Origin: Improbicoccus devescovinae
GTDB lineage: Bacteria > Bacillota > Clostridia > Oscillospirales > Acutalibacteraceae
NCBI GenBank assembly: GCA_036245095.1
Contig: BSWA01000003.1
Coordinates: forward strand, 111,399-175,398
Direction of reading: 5' to 3'
Length of the DNA stretch: 64,000 bases
Shown here: piece by piece, positions 36,632-45,879 of the stretch
How the letters are laid out: each line of letters opens with the position of its first letter
Position numbering within the stretch: position 1 is the first letter of the stretch
Made by a program: the position numbers and the translations under genes
The notes under the pieces: model-generated
Databases searched by the model: none
Told to the model about the DNA's origin: nothing
Seen by the model: the letters and a program-made list of their open reading frames with translations, nothing else

Positions 36632-37573
36632 ATGTTAAATTTTATTCACAAACCGGTTTTGTTAAAAGAAACTTTAGAACTATTAAATATAAAAAAAGAT
36701 GGAATATATATAGATTGCACAGCAGGAGGCGCGGGGCTTTCATGCGAAATAGCTAAAAAATTAGATGCAAACGGTTGCATTTTTGCTATAGACTGTGATC
36801 CTGATGCTATAGAGGTTTGTAATATACGTTTAAAAGAATTCAAAAATGCAAAAGTTTTAGAACGTAATTTTACTGAAATAAAAAAAATACACCAAGAAAT
36901 ATGTATTTTTTTAAATAAAACTGTTAAAATTGACGGCATAATTTTAGACTTAGGTTTATCCTCATATCAAATCGACACCCCAGAACGAGGATTTTCTTAT
37001 ATGCAAGATGGTCCGCTTGATATGCGTATGTCTAAAAATGGTATAAGTGCTAAAGATATAATTAATAATTTTTCAGAGTTAGAATTAACAAAAATTATTA
37101 AAAATTTTGGCGAAGAACGCTATGCGAAAAAAATCGCGTCTGCTATTTGTATTAAAAGAAAACAAAAAAATATAAATAGCACCAAAGAACTTGTTGATAT
37201 AATACAAAAGTCCGTTCCTCATTCTAATTTTGGTGGACATGTAGCAAAAAAAACGTTTCAAGCATTAAGAATTGTTGTAAATGACGAATTAAAAAATTTT
37301 AAAAAAGTTCTTGAAAAAAGTATTGAAATATTAGAATCCCATGGTAGAATAGCGACGGTGGTATTCCATTCATTGGAAGATAAAATTGCTAAACAAACTA
37401 TGACGCAGTGGTCTAAAGGATGTATATGCCCCCCTGATATTCCGATTTGTGCATGTTCACACAAAGTTTTAGTAAAATTACTAACTAAAAAACCCATTAT
37501 TCCTAGTCAATTTGAACAAGAAGCAAATCCTAGAAGTAAATGCGCAAAATTAAGGGTATGTGAAAAATATTGA
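36632..37573 (+). CDS. rsmH: 16S rRNA m4C1402 methyltransferase
   Basis: RsmH (MraW) methylates C1402 of 16S rRNA at N4. The 313-residue protein begins HKPVLLKETLELL, with the SAM motif IYIDCTAGGAGLSCEIA, LDLGLSSYQID, ERGFSYMQDGPLDMRM and the C-terminal VVFHSLEDKIAK. GAGG lies just upstream. It normally opens the division and cell-wall cluster together with mraZ and ftsL; mraZ is absent, and an anchored unknown protein precedes it. Confidence 0.96.
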   Translation: MLNFIHKPVLLKETLELLNIKKDGIYIDCTAGGAGLSCEIAKKLDANGCIFAIDCDPDAIEVCNIRLKEFKNAKVLERNFTEIKKIHQEICIFLNKTVKIDGIILDLGLSSYQIDTPERGFSYMQDGPLDMRMSKNGISAKDIINNFSELELTKIIKNFGEERYAKKIASAICIKRKQKNINSTKELVDIIQKSVPHSNFGGHVAKKTFQALRIVVNDELKNFKKVLEKSIEILESHGRIATVVFHSLEDKIAKQTMTQWSKGCICPPDIPICACSHKVLVKLLTKKPIIPSQFEQEANPRSKCAKLRVCEKY

Positions 37574-37808
37574 AAAATATAAAAATATTATTATTAAGAC
37601 ACATAATATATATATCAGTAAATTCGATTTTATGCTTAATATTATGTAAATTGGTTTTATTTTAATTATTTTCATTATCCGGGTTCGGCGCCGCATAAGT
37701 ATGAACCGCAAAAATATATGTATTTTAAATAAAAAAAATAAGAGATTTGAAATATTTTTGTTTTGATCTTATATTTTAAGAAAAAATTTTTTTAAAAAAG
37801 AGGAAGTT

Positions 37809-38183
37809 ATGTACGCATACAAAAAAAATTCAGACTATAATATTGCAAATATTAACAATAAAAATAGTCAGAAAACAAGAGTAATAGATTTAAAAAATTC
37901 CAAAGCGATGAAGCGTAAAATTAAAAAAGCTAAATTTTTGAATTTATTCATAATTTTGAATATAATTTTCGGATCCATGATTTTGTCTTTTTTATTTTTG
38001 TTAGGAAATATTCGCTTAGCAGAACTCAGCGCAAAGTTTTCGAAATCATACAGTAAACTTTCGGAATTAAATAACATAAATTCGAATAATTCCGTTAGAA
38101 AAATGTTTAAAAATAACAAAAACTATGATAATTATTCAAAATTTAACATGCCTACACAAGATAAAGCTGAGATTAATATTTAA
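37809..38183 (+). CDS. ftsL: FtsL-like cell-division protein
   Basis: A 124-residue protein with a basic cytoplasmic start, one membrane segment (about 46-66, FLNLFIILNIIFGSMILSF) and a short helical outer part with Leu heptads (LAELSAKFSKSYSKLSELN), then a polar tail. Sequence identity is too low for a family call, but size, topology and position after rsmH fit FtsL, which with DivIC and DivIB recruits the septal synthase. The coiled coil is shorter than usual. AAAGAGGAAG precedes the ATG. The 235 bases after rsmH carry a GC-rich patch at about 37679-37712. Confidence 0.6.
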   Translation: MYAYKKNSDYNIANINNKNSQKTRVIDLKNSKAMKRKIKKAKFLNLFIILNIIFGSMILSFLFLLGNIRLAELSAKFSKSYSKLSELNNINSNNSVRKMFKNNKNYDNYSKFNMPTQDKAEINI

Positions 38184-38199
38184 AAATTTATTTTTTTTA

Positions 38200-38228
38200 T
38201 TGACTTAAACATTTGTTTATGTTATTAA
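38200..38228 (+). promoter_or_regulatory. Sigma-A type promoter
   Basis: TTGACT at 38200-38205 and TATTAA at 38223-38228, spaced 17 bases, lie about 65 bases before the start of the small secreted protein. Confidence 0.5.
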
Positions 38229-38291
38229 ACTAACAGTGGAATTTCCCATGTATATTTATACATTATTTTTTTATAAAAGGATGATTTTTTT

Positions 38292-38777
38292 ATGTCTCTA
38301 TCAGCAGTAGCAGCAGCAGCATTTCTATGCGCAGCAAATTTTTCATTACCACCTAATATTGTTTGTTCTTCACAGGCAGATACTGCTGCCCCCCAAAAAA
38401 TAGTTGAACGCAGTAATAGTGTGCCAGCAATAATTGCTAACAATACTCAAAATGAAAGTAATGATAACATTATAATATTTTTTAAGAAAAAAGAAACAAC
38501 AAACTATAACATAAATATATTTAATGTTAGTAATGATGTTAAAGAAAACAGCGATGACAAGAAAAATGACAATAAAGAAGTTTTGCAAATTAAACTTTCT
38601 TTGTTTAACGTTGAATCTACTATTGTTGAACCTGTAGTTGATAAGCCGCTAGTTCCCGATGACCCTTTCACAGCTAGCCCATTAGTTACCGAAAATGCTG
38701 AATCTGGAAATAGCGAACCTAATGATTCGAAGCCTTTGGAAACTCAGGCAATAAATGAATCTATTCGAAGCTTTTAA
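38292..38777 (+). CDS. Small Ala-rich, probably exported protein
   Basis: A 161-residue protein. It begins MSLSAVAAAAFLCAANFSL, hydrophobic like a signal peptide but without the usual basic residues; a cut near IVCSSQA is possible. The rest is polar and low in structure, rich in Asn, Glu and Lys in the middle and in Pro/Ser/Glu at the end. AAAGGATG precedes the ATG at good spacing. No domain is recognised. It is probably secreted or surface-exposed. The 298 bases behind it hold repeats. Confidence 0.55.
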   Translation: MSLSAVAAAAFLCAANFSLPPNIVCSSQADTAAPQKIVERSNSVPAIIANNTQNESNDNIIIFFKKKETTNYNINIFNVSNDVKENSDDKKNDNKEVLQIKLSLFNVESTIVEPVVDKPLVPDDPFTASPLVTENAESGNSEPNDSKPLETQAINESIRSF

Positions 38778-38933
38778 ATCTTTCAACATGATTTTGAAAT
38801 CATACCAAACCAATGAAATTATTGCCAATACATCTGATTGGCTTTAAAGATCTCGTGATTTTTGAAAAAATTGAAAACATAATATTAAATACATGTTTCA
38901 ATTTTGTTATATTTTCATAACAAAAAATAAAAA

Positions 38934-39042
38934 CTGATTGCTTCCGAAGAAGTTATCGATATTTATGAAAAAATTATGATTGTAATTATATTAAAATCAG
39001 CAATCAAAATTATTTATAATAAATAAAATAGAAAGCAATCAG
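38934..39042. repeat. Inverted repeat with GCAATCA motifs
   Basis: CTGATTGCTT at 38934-38943 is matched by AAGCAATCAG at 39033-39042 in inverted orientation, about 110 bases apart outside to outside. A further GCAATCA lies inside (39000-39006) and a near copy CTGATTGGCTT lies upstream (about 38835-38844). The region is intergenic between the small secreted protein and the end of holA. It could be the remnant of a small element or a set of protein-binding sites. Confidence 0.5.
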
Positions 39043-39075
39043 AGTGGTTTATTCTTGTTTATGTTTTTAGAAATG

Positions 39076-40083
39076 CTATAATAAAATTTTAATAAACATT
39101 TCTTCTAATAAAAAAATAACTGGTATATTTGATGTCTTGAAAATTAGCTCCGATTCTAGTATAATTTTTATACATTTTTTTATTTTGTTTTCATTTATGT
39201 TTTGGGTGTTGTAATTTGCATTTTTCAAAACGAATTCTCGTCCAACATAATTTAAATCCTTTGCAGCTTGAGTTAAATTTATTGAATATTTTAACGCTAG
39301 TTTCGCTTGATATGCTTCAATAAAACTGAAAGATATAACTGAAAAAATTTTATTTGCCTCCTCACTATTACTTGTTAATAATAAGTTTATAATCTCAAAA
39401 ATTTTAGGCAAATTTTTTTCTATAATTAATTTATTGATGTCAAATATATTCGGAGTAGTATATGTTAATAAAAAATTTTCAATATCCGTTTTATTGATTC
39501 CATTTTCTGTGCACGAATTACTCATTCTTTTAATATTATTGTATAATATGTCCATGTTGTTACCATATTTTTGAATTAAAAAATTAGCATTTTCTACCGA
39601 AATATGCTTCCCAAATTCTTTAGCCCAAATTATTATTTGTTTCCCTAAAATTTTAAGATCTGTAATCTGAGGGAATTCAACTACTGTTCCTGTTTTAATT
39701 ATTTTTTCTAAAAAAATATTTGATTTTGTTCTTTGTTTTATGTTATTTTCTAGAATTATTATTGCAAATTTTGGAATGTCTAAAATTTTTTTAAAAAAAG
39801 ATTCTAAATCATTAAATTTTATATTTTTAACTAAAATTATTTTTTTTTCAGAATTAAAAGGTAATGTTTCAATAGTCAATATTAAATCTTTAAAATCAAA
39901 TTTAGGCTCTTTAAAATCAAAAATAAAAAAATTCAATTTATGTGATTGTTTTAAAATTATATCTTTTATTTGTTTTGTAAATTTTTTTATTAAAAAATTA
40001 TTTTCACCATAAAAATAATATAAATTATCTATTTTTGATAATTTTATGTTTTCTTTTAATATAGAACAACTAATCTTAGCCAT
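39076..40083 (-). CDS. holA: DNA polymerase III delta subunit
   Basis: HolA is the wrench of the clamp loader that opens the beta clamp. The 335-residue sequence fits the family: LYYFYGENNFLIKKF at the start, IILVKNIKFNDLESFFKKI, the central LKILGKQIIIWAKEFG, and the helical collar domain with INKTDIENFLLTY and IFDINKLI. Motifs are weak but order and length agree. comEC directly upstream is the standard Firmicute arrangement (comEC-holA); rpsT, often downstream, lies at 59578. Confidence 0.9.
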   Translation of the reverse strand: MAKISCSILKENIKLSKIDNLYYFYGENNFLIKKFTKQIKDIILKQSHKLNFFIFDFKEPKFDFKDLILTIETLPFNSEKKIILVKNIKFNDLESFFKKILDIPKFAIIILENNIKQRTKSNIFLEKIIKTGTVVEFPQITDLKILGKQIIIWAKEFGKHISVENANFLIQKYGNNMDILYNNIKRMSNSCTENGINKTDIENFLLTYTTPNIFDINKLIIEKNLPKIFEIINLLLTSNSEEANKIFSVISFSFIEAYQAKLALKYSINLTQAAKDLNYVGREFVLKNANYNTQNINENKIKKCIKIILESELIFKTSNIPVIFLLEEMFIKILL

Positions 40084-40085
40084 TT

Positions 40086-42230
40086 TTAAATTCTCCTTCT
40101 GAAACTATATTTATTATATTTATAATCATAATCTATCGAGAAATTTTGATTGTCAGCAATATGAACATTAAAATTACGCAGTTTTTTCTTGTTATTATTA
40201 ATGAATTTGTGATTCATAGCTAAAATTATATCATCAAACCTGAGTTCTTTAAAATTAAAAGGTAAACTTCTAGCAAAGAAAATATTGCATTTTTTAATAT
40301 TGTCTGGCAAAGTAGAAACATCTCCACCATCAACACACATCAAGACATTTAATTCAGTTACTAATAATTTTAACCATATTTTGCCTTTTATTTTATATAT
40401 TTGAATTTTAATTATACCATTAAAAAAGCTAAAATTCTCTTCTATATCCGAATTATTGTCTATATTTTTTATACACATAAAATCAATTGAGTTTTCTATG
40501 TCTTTTAAATTATTAATCATATTTATTTTTTCCGATACATCAATTAAGCATTCTACTTTTTTAATATTTAAATTTTCAAGATAATTTCTTATAAAAAATA
40601 AGTTATTATTTTCCAATAAAATAATTAATGTTTCTTTGTTTTTGTTTATAACAATTGAACAATTCATATCATTACATAAAAATGTGGATATAATTTTATT
40701 CATATTATACAATTTATACGAAATTATCCCTGATAATAAAATTATTATAGAGGATAAATATATTTTTATTTTTTCTTTATAAAATTCTTCTATGAAAAAA
40801 ATTAATGAAATTAAAATTAACGTAAACGAGATCCACAGCCGTATAAATGAATAATGTACACCAAAAGTCAAAAACGAAAATGTTGACAAATAATTCACAC
40901 AAGTTATTATCAAATTTACCAAATAATTTATGATATTAACAAAAATGTTCAAATTTGCAAAAAAATTTATTGAAATTGACAACATGCTTAATATTAATAA
41001 AACCGAAACATATGGGATTGCAAAAATATTAATAATAATTGACAAAAAAGATATTCTTTTTAGATAAATAATTAATAACGGTAACGTTGAAACTGACACT
41101 GATATAGAACTAAAAATATTAAATAACAAATATTTATAAATTGCTTTTATTTTTTTGTATTTAAAATATTTTTTTGGGCTAACTAAATTCCCTAATGTAG
41201 CTGCAATAGAAAACCATAGGCTTAAATCTACACAAGAATTAGGATTTATAATAATTAATATAAAAATTGAAATAGCTAGCGAATTTAATTGGTAAGATCT
41301 TCTAAAAAATATAGAACCTAATAACCGAATTATGTTTATTATGCCAATTCTAACTATACTAGGTCTGAAACATGTTATACACATAAAACAAATAATTACT
41401 AAAATACATAAAATCTCAGATATTTGTTTTTTTTTGAATAAAAAATAAAATAAAAAATACCAAAAAGATACTAATATAAAAACATGCAAATTAGACATTA
41501 CTAATAAATATGCAATACCCAAATTTGAGAATTTTTCTTTTAAATTACGATTAATTTCATGATATTCTGCAAACCAAAGAGTACTTATAAATGGAGCAGT
41601 TTGAAAATCAAATAACTCATTTATTTTTTCTTGAATTTTTTTTTTAATTAATAAATTTTTTTGTAAAAAATATTCTTCTTTGGTATTTTCAATAATTTGT
41701 ATTTTATTATAATTATTAAAATATGCAAATTTATAAATATTTCTAGAATAATAATTAATTTTAGTATTAAAATTCTCATTAGGAATTAAATTTATATTAG
41801 CCTTTATTTTATCACCGATCTCTAAATCATTAAATACAGGAGAAATAATTTCCAATTTAAACGAAGGTATTTTTTTGAAATTTTCCACATTATAAACTTT
41901 AAGCAAATAATAAAATTTATCATCAATTTGGTAAGGATTTTCAATAATCAAACCTGTAACTATCAATTTCTCTTTTTTAAGATTTAAAATAGGTTTAATT
42001 TTGGTATAAAAATTAATAAAAAATACAGATATCGCCAATATTCCGGCCAAAAACACAATTAAAAAATAATTATTTTTAAACAAAAACTTATTCAAAATAG
42101 CCAATAAACCAAATACTACAGAGCAATAAATTACAACATCAACAGATAAAAACGTAATGCATATTAAAGTTAACACAAACGAAAAACTGAAAATTAATAC
42201 AGGTAATTTAACAATAGAATTTTCATTCAT
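40086..42230 (-). CDS. comEC: ComEC/Rec2-family DNA-uptake channel, eroded end
   Basis: A membrane protein of about 714 residues. It has an N-terminal soluble OB-like part, then many membrane segments with the competence-domain motif LGIAYLLVMSNLHVFIL, and a C-terminal region related to the metallo-beta-lactamase domain. That last domain is worn: VDGGDVSTLP remains but the HHGS-type metal motif is not found. ComEC carries single-stranded DNA across the membrane. The start MNENSIVKLPVL is chosen because longer versions run through the hit gene. It lies just ahead of holA. Function in uptake is doubtful without comEA or pili in view. Confidence 0.85.
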   Translation of the reverse strand: MNENSIVKLPVLIFSFSFVLTLICITFLSVDVVIYCSVVFGLLAILNKFLFKNNYFLIVFLAGILAISVFFINFYTKIKPILNLKKEKLIVTGLIIENPYQIDDKFYYLLKVYNVENFKKIPSFKLEIISPVFNDLEIGDKIKANINLIPNENFNTKINYYSRNIYKFAYFNNYNKIQIIENTKEEYFLQKNLLIKKKIQEKINELFDFQTAPFISTLWFAEYHEINRNLKEKFSNLGIAYLLVMSNLHVFILVSFWYFLFYFLFKKKQISEILCILVIICFMCITCFRPSIVRIGIINIIRLLGSIFFRRSYQLNSLAISIFILIIINPNSCVDLSLWFSIAATLGNLVSPKKYFKYKKIKAIYKYLLFNIFSSISVSVSTLPLLIIYLKRISFLSIIINIFAIPYVSVLLILSMLSISINFFANLNIFVNIINYLVNLIITCVNYLSTFSFLTFGVHYSFIRLWISFTLILISLIFFIEEFYKEKIKIYLSSIIILLSGIISYKLYNMNKIISTFLCNDMNCSIVINKNKETLIILLENNNLFFIRNYLENLNIKKVECLIDVSEKINMINNLKDIENSIDFMCIKNIDNNSDIEENFSFFNGIIKIQIYKIKGKIWLKLLVTELNVLMCVDGGDVSTLPDNIKKCNIFFARSLPFNFKELRFDDIILAMNHKFINNNKKKLRNFNVHIADNQNFSIDYDYKYNKYSFRRRI

Positions 42231-42238
42231 ATCAGAAT

Positions 42239-42574
42239 CTAACACGGAGGCCAACGAAGTTTTTGTCCTCCCAAAATATGAAAATGAAGATGCATAACGC
42301 TTTGTATTGCATCGCTGCCACAATTAGAAACAACTCTAAAACCATTAGGACAGTACTGTTCAATTATTTTAGATATATTTTCAAAAATTCTTCCAACTAT
42401 TTTACTATTTTGAAAATTAATTCCCAAAGCAGAGCTGATATGCTCTTTCGGTATAAATAATACATGAAATGGAACTACTGGATTAGCATCTTTAAAACAA
42501 ACTGTTAAATCATCCTCAAATATTATATCTGCAGGTATTTTTTTTTGTATAATATCACAAAATACACATCCCAT
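42239..42574 (-). CDS. HIT-family nucleotide hydrolase
   Basis: A 111-residue histidine-triad protein. It begins CVFCDIIQKKIPADIIFEDD and carries HISSALG and the active-site triad MHLHFHILGG. HinT-like proteins hydrolyse nucleoside phosphoramidates; some act on adenylated intermediates. It lies nine bases from the start of comEC, and they are probably co-transcribed. Length is normal. Confidence 0.93.
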   Translation of the reverse strand: MGCVFCDIIQKKIPADIIFEDDLTVCFKDANPVVPFHVLFIPKEHISSALGINFQNSKIVGRIFENISKIIEQYCPNGFRVVSNCGSDAIQSVMHLHFHILGGQKLRWPPC

Positions 42575-42600
42575 AAATTATAACACATCCTAGATGAAAA

Positions 42601-43890
42601 TTATCTTATATTATCTGTTATTTCATTTTTATCTTCTATTAAAATAACATGTACATTAAATGTTTTTGGTTCATCACTTGACAATAATTTTGGCCTCCGA
42701 TATATTGTCAGAGTAATAGCATCACCGACCTTGTTTTTAGAAATTTCCTCACTCAAAACATCGAACTCTGTAAGTTTTTTAGAATTAACATGAGTAATTA
42801 TATCATTTTTCAAAACGCCTTTAGAATTCAAATCACTGTTTTTATTTATATCAATAATTATAAGACCTTCAGGAATATTATAATGCTGCGCCTGCGCTGA
42901 GCTCACCATCTTACATGTCATACCGAGTTTCGGCCTATTAGGAACATAACCTTTTTTAATTATAGCATTTGCAATTTCCTGAATTTTAGAAGATGGTATC
43001 GCGAAACCTATACCTTCAATTTCTACAGATCGAAGTTTCCAAGTATTCATCCCAATAACGTAGCCATAACAATTGAAAAGGCCACCTCCTGAATTCCCAG
43101 GATTAATAGCCGCATCTGTCTGAATATACTTTACCTCGGATTTATTGACAGAACGTTCTACACCTGAAACTATTCCTTTTGTCAAAGAACTATAAAAATC
43201 CAATCCAACAGGATTCCCAAGAGTATAACACACGGAACCAGTTTTTATTTTAGACGAATCAGCAAATTTTGCGGGTTGCAAGTTTTTTTTATCGATCTTC
43301 AAAACAGCTATATCAGTTTTTTTATCAAATCCTATTATTTTAGATTCAACTTCTTCGCTTTTTTCACTATCTTTAAAAATGACTGTAATTCTATTTTTGG
43401 CCGATGTACCTATGACGTGCGCGTTTGTAACAACATAACCATCTTCGCTCAATATAATTCCAGAACCTTGCCCTGCCAAATCTGAAAATATATCTGCATC
43501 GGAATCATACATTGCGACTCCCACAACTGACTTATTAACTTTTTCATATATTTGTTCAGCTGAAAGAGCATTTTCGCCCTCTGGCGAATCCTCAAAACTA
43601 ATCAACGAATCCGAGTTGCTAGAATTATTACGAACATTATTAATTATACTTGAAAAATTTATATCACCAGTCTGCCAAAGGTACATTAAAGCAGATCCAA
43701 ATAATATCAAAAATGCAATTAACACCAATATTATTCTTATTAATATTTTATTTTTTCTAGTATTATTTGTATAATTTATGATTTCAGGTTCTTTCATAAG
43801 TTTCTCACTGGACTCCTCATATGAGCTATCGTAATATTTTGTAAATATAACATTTTCCTGATCTTTACTATTATTAAAATTTTCTTCCAT
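42601..43890 (-). CDS. HtrA/DegP-like serine protease
   Basis: A 429-residue envelope protease. An acidic cytoplasmic start precedes one membrane segment (about 50-68), then the trypsin-like domain with His in VVTNAHVIG, Asp in KKTDIAVLKI and Ser in NPGNSGGGLF. One PDZ domain follows (RPKLGMTCKM to KLTEFDVLSEEI). It degrades misfolded proteins outside the membrane. AGGAAGG precedes the ATG. It is just downstream of ftsH, so two quality-control proteases sit together. The organism's own serpin does not target this fold by rule, but interaction is conceivable. Confidence 0.95.
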   Translation of the reverse strand: MEENFNNSKDQENVIFTKYYDSSYEESSEKLMKEPEIINYTNNTRKNKILIRIILVLIAFLILFGSALMYLWQTGDINFSSIINNVRNNSSNSDSLISFEDSPEGENALSAEQIYEKVNKSVVGVAMYDSDADIFSDLAGQGSGIILSEDGYVVTNAHVIGTSAKNRITVIFKDSEKSEEVESKIIGFDKKTDIAVLKIDKKNLQPAKFADSSKIKTGSVCYTLGNPVGLDFYSSLTKGIVSGVERSVNKSEVKYIQTDAAINPGNSGGGLFNCYGYVIGMNTWKLRSVEIEGIGFAIPSSKIQEIANAIIKKGYVPNRPKLGMTCKMVSSAQAQHYNIPEGLIIIDINKNSDLNSKGVLKNDIITHVNSKKLTEFDVLSEEISKNKVGDAITLTIYRRPKLLSSDEPKTFNVHVILIEDKNEITDNIR

Positions 43891-43940
43891 AAATTCATCC
43901 TTCCTTTATTAACCTTCCTTTCTTTAAGAGTACTCAATTT

Positions 43941-45800
43941 TTAATCTATAGCGCCACGCATGATATTTGAGAATTCTTCCCCGTTTATTTTTTCATGTGA
44001 TATCAAATAATCAGCAACTAAATTAAGTTCTTTCATATGTGTTTTTAATATATTTTCAGATTTTTCGTAACATTTTTTTATAATGTCTTTAGTTTCTAAA
44101 TCAATTTCCGCTGCAGTATGTTCCGAGTAAGTTTTAAAATGTCCCATATCACGCCCTATGAAAATATCGCTACTATCATTATTATAACAAATGGGGCCCA
44201 ACGTCTCACTCATTCCGTATTTTGTAATCATCGATCTAGCCGTTTTCGTTGCATGTTCTATATCACTAGAAGCACCGGTAGAAATTTCACCAAAAATAAG
44301 AAATTCTGCAATTCTACCACCTAAAGCCACTGTGATATATTCACACATTTTTGTGCGAGATGTACACATTTCATCTTTTTCAGCAATAGATAATGTATAC
44401 CCTCCGGTTAAACCTCTAGGAATTATCGAAATTTCATGAACAGGATCCTGCGTAGGGCAAAAATAGGTAACTATTGCATGCCCGCCTTCATGATATGCAG
44501 TCATTTTTTTCTCGCGGTCTGTTATTAGCCTGGATTTTTTCTCAGTACCTATTAATACTTTAACAGTTGATTCCCGAATTTCTTGGGACGTAATCAAGTT
44601 TTTGCCCCGCCGAGCCGCCAATAAAGCCGATTCATTTAATAAATTTTCCAAATCTGCGCCCGTAAACCCAGCAGTCGATTTCGCTATTGTTTTCAACATG
44701 ACTTCACTGTCAAACGGCTTACCTTTAGCATGAATTCTCAATATTTCTTCTCGACCTTTTACATCTGGATATCCAACAACAACGTTCCTGTCAAACCGCC
44801 CAGGCCTCATAAGAGCAGGGTCTAATATGTCTGGCCGATTTGTTGCTGCTAACATTATAACACCTTCGTTAGTGCCAAATCCATCCATTTCCACCAAAAG
44901 TTGATTTAATGTTTGTTCTCGTTCATCATGACCCCCGCCTAATCCGGCCCCTCTACGTCTTCCGACAGCGTCGATTTCATCTATAAAAATAACACAAGGC
45001 TTGCTCTTTTTAGCCTGTTCAAATAAATCGCGTACTCTAGATGCTCCTACACCTACAAACATTTCAACAAAATCCGAGCCCGACATTGAAAAAAACGGAA
45101 TATCCGCTTCACCTGCTACCGCGCGAGCTAATAAAGTTTTGCCAGTCCCAGGAGGCCCAATTAATAATACGCCTTTCGGAATTCGAGCCCCTAGATCATT
45201 GTATTTTTTAGGAGATTTTAAAAAATCTACAATTTCTGCTAATTCTTCTTTTTCTTCATCTGCACCTGCAACATTAGCAAACGTAGTCTTTCTGTCACCG
45301 TTGTCATTGGCTTTAGGTTTGGCTTTCCCAAACGAAAACGACCGCGTTGCATCGCCACCTATAACAGTTATTTTTCGCAATAATATCCAGCCCATGATAC
45401 CTATAACTATCATAGGAAGTACAACAAATGTAAACGCGTTCACAAACCAAGAGGTTTCCGCTGCTTTTGTTAAATTATAAACCATTGGATTATCTGGATT
45501 TTTCTTATTATATTCATCCACATAAATTTTTATATCATCATAAAAAAGTTGGACACTCGGAACAGTATACTTAATTTCTTGTTTGTCTTTAAGCAGTATC
45601 TTTAAGTCTCCAGACCCAAGATTCATGCTATATTCAACTACTTCCATTTGCCTAAACCGATTAATAATTTGCGAATACTTAGTTGTATCTTTCGGCATCA
45701 AGCTGTTGAATAAAGTTGATATAAGTATTATCAAAATAGGAATTCCTAAAAATATTATCATATTTCTTGGTATTCTTTTTTTATTATTATTATTATTCAA
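43941..45800 (-). CDS. ftsH: ATP-dependent membrane metalloprotease FtsH
   Basis: FtsH degrades membrane and regulatory proteins. The 619-residue chain has two membrane segments (about 14-28 and 118-140), the AAA Walker A GPPGTGKT, Walker B VIFIDEIDAVG, the second region of homology with RPDILDPALMRPGRFDR, and the zinc motif HEGGH. It starts with TTG, with AGGAG ten bases upstream; the first residues are an Asn run. It sits between tilS and htrA. tilS-ftsH is a common Firmicute pair (often with hpt between, missing here). Confidence 0.97.
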   Translation of the reverse strand: MNNNNNKKRIPRNMIIFLGIPILIILISTLFNSLMPKDTTKYSQIINRFRQMEVVEYSMNLGSGDLKILLKDKQEIKYTVPSVQLFYDDIKIYVDEYNKKNPDNPMVYNLTKAAETSWFVNAFTFVVLPMIVIGIMGWILLRKITVIGGDATRSFSFGKAKPKANDNGDRKTTFANVAGADEEKEELAEIVDFLKSPKKYNDLGARIPKGVLLIGPPGTGKTLLARAVAGEADIPFFSMSGSDFVEMFVGVGASRVRDLFEQAKKSKPCVIFIDEIDAVGRRRGAGLGGGHDEREQTLNQLLVEMDGFGTNEGVIMLAATNRPDILDPALMRPGRFDRNVVVGYPDVKGREEILRIHAKGKPFDSEVMLKTIAKSTAGFTGADLENLLNESALLAARRGKNLITSQEIRESTVKVLIGTEKKSRLITDREKKMTAYHEGGHAIVTYFCPTQDPVHEISIIPRGLTGGYTLSIAEKDEMCTSRTKMCEYITVALGGRIAEFLIFGEISTGASSDIEHATKTARSMITKYGMSETLGPICYNNDSSDIFIGRDMGHFKTYSEHTAAEIDLETKDIIKKCYEKSENILKTHMKELNLVADYLISHEKINGEEFSNIMRGAID

Positions 45801-45879
45801 TTAGTTTTCACTCCTAGATATAAAATGCCTAATCTTTTATTAAAAATCCGAAACCGTAGAATTAATAAAATAAAATACA

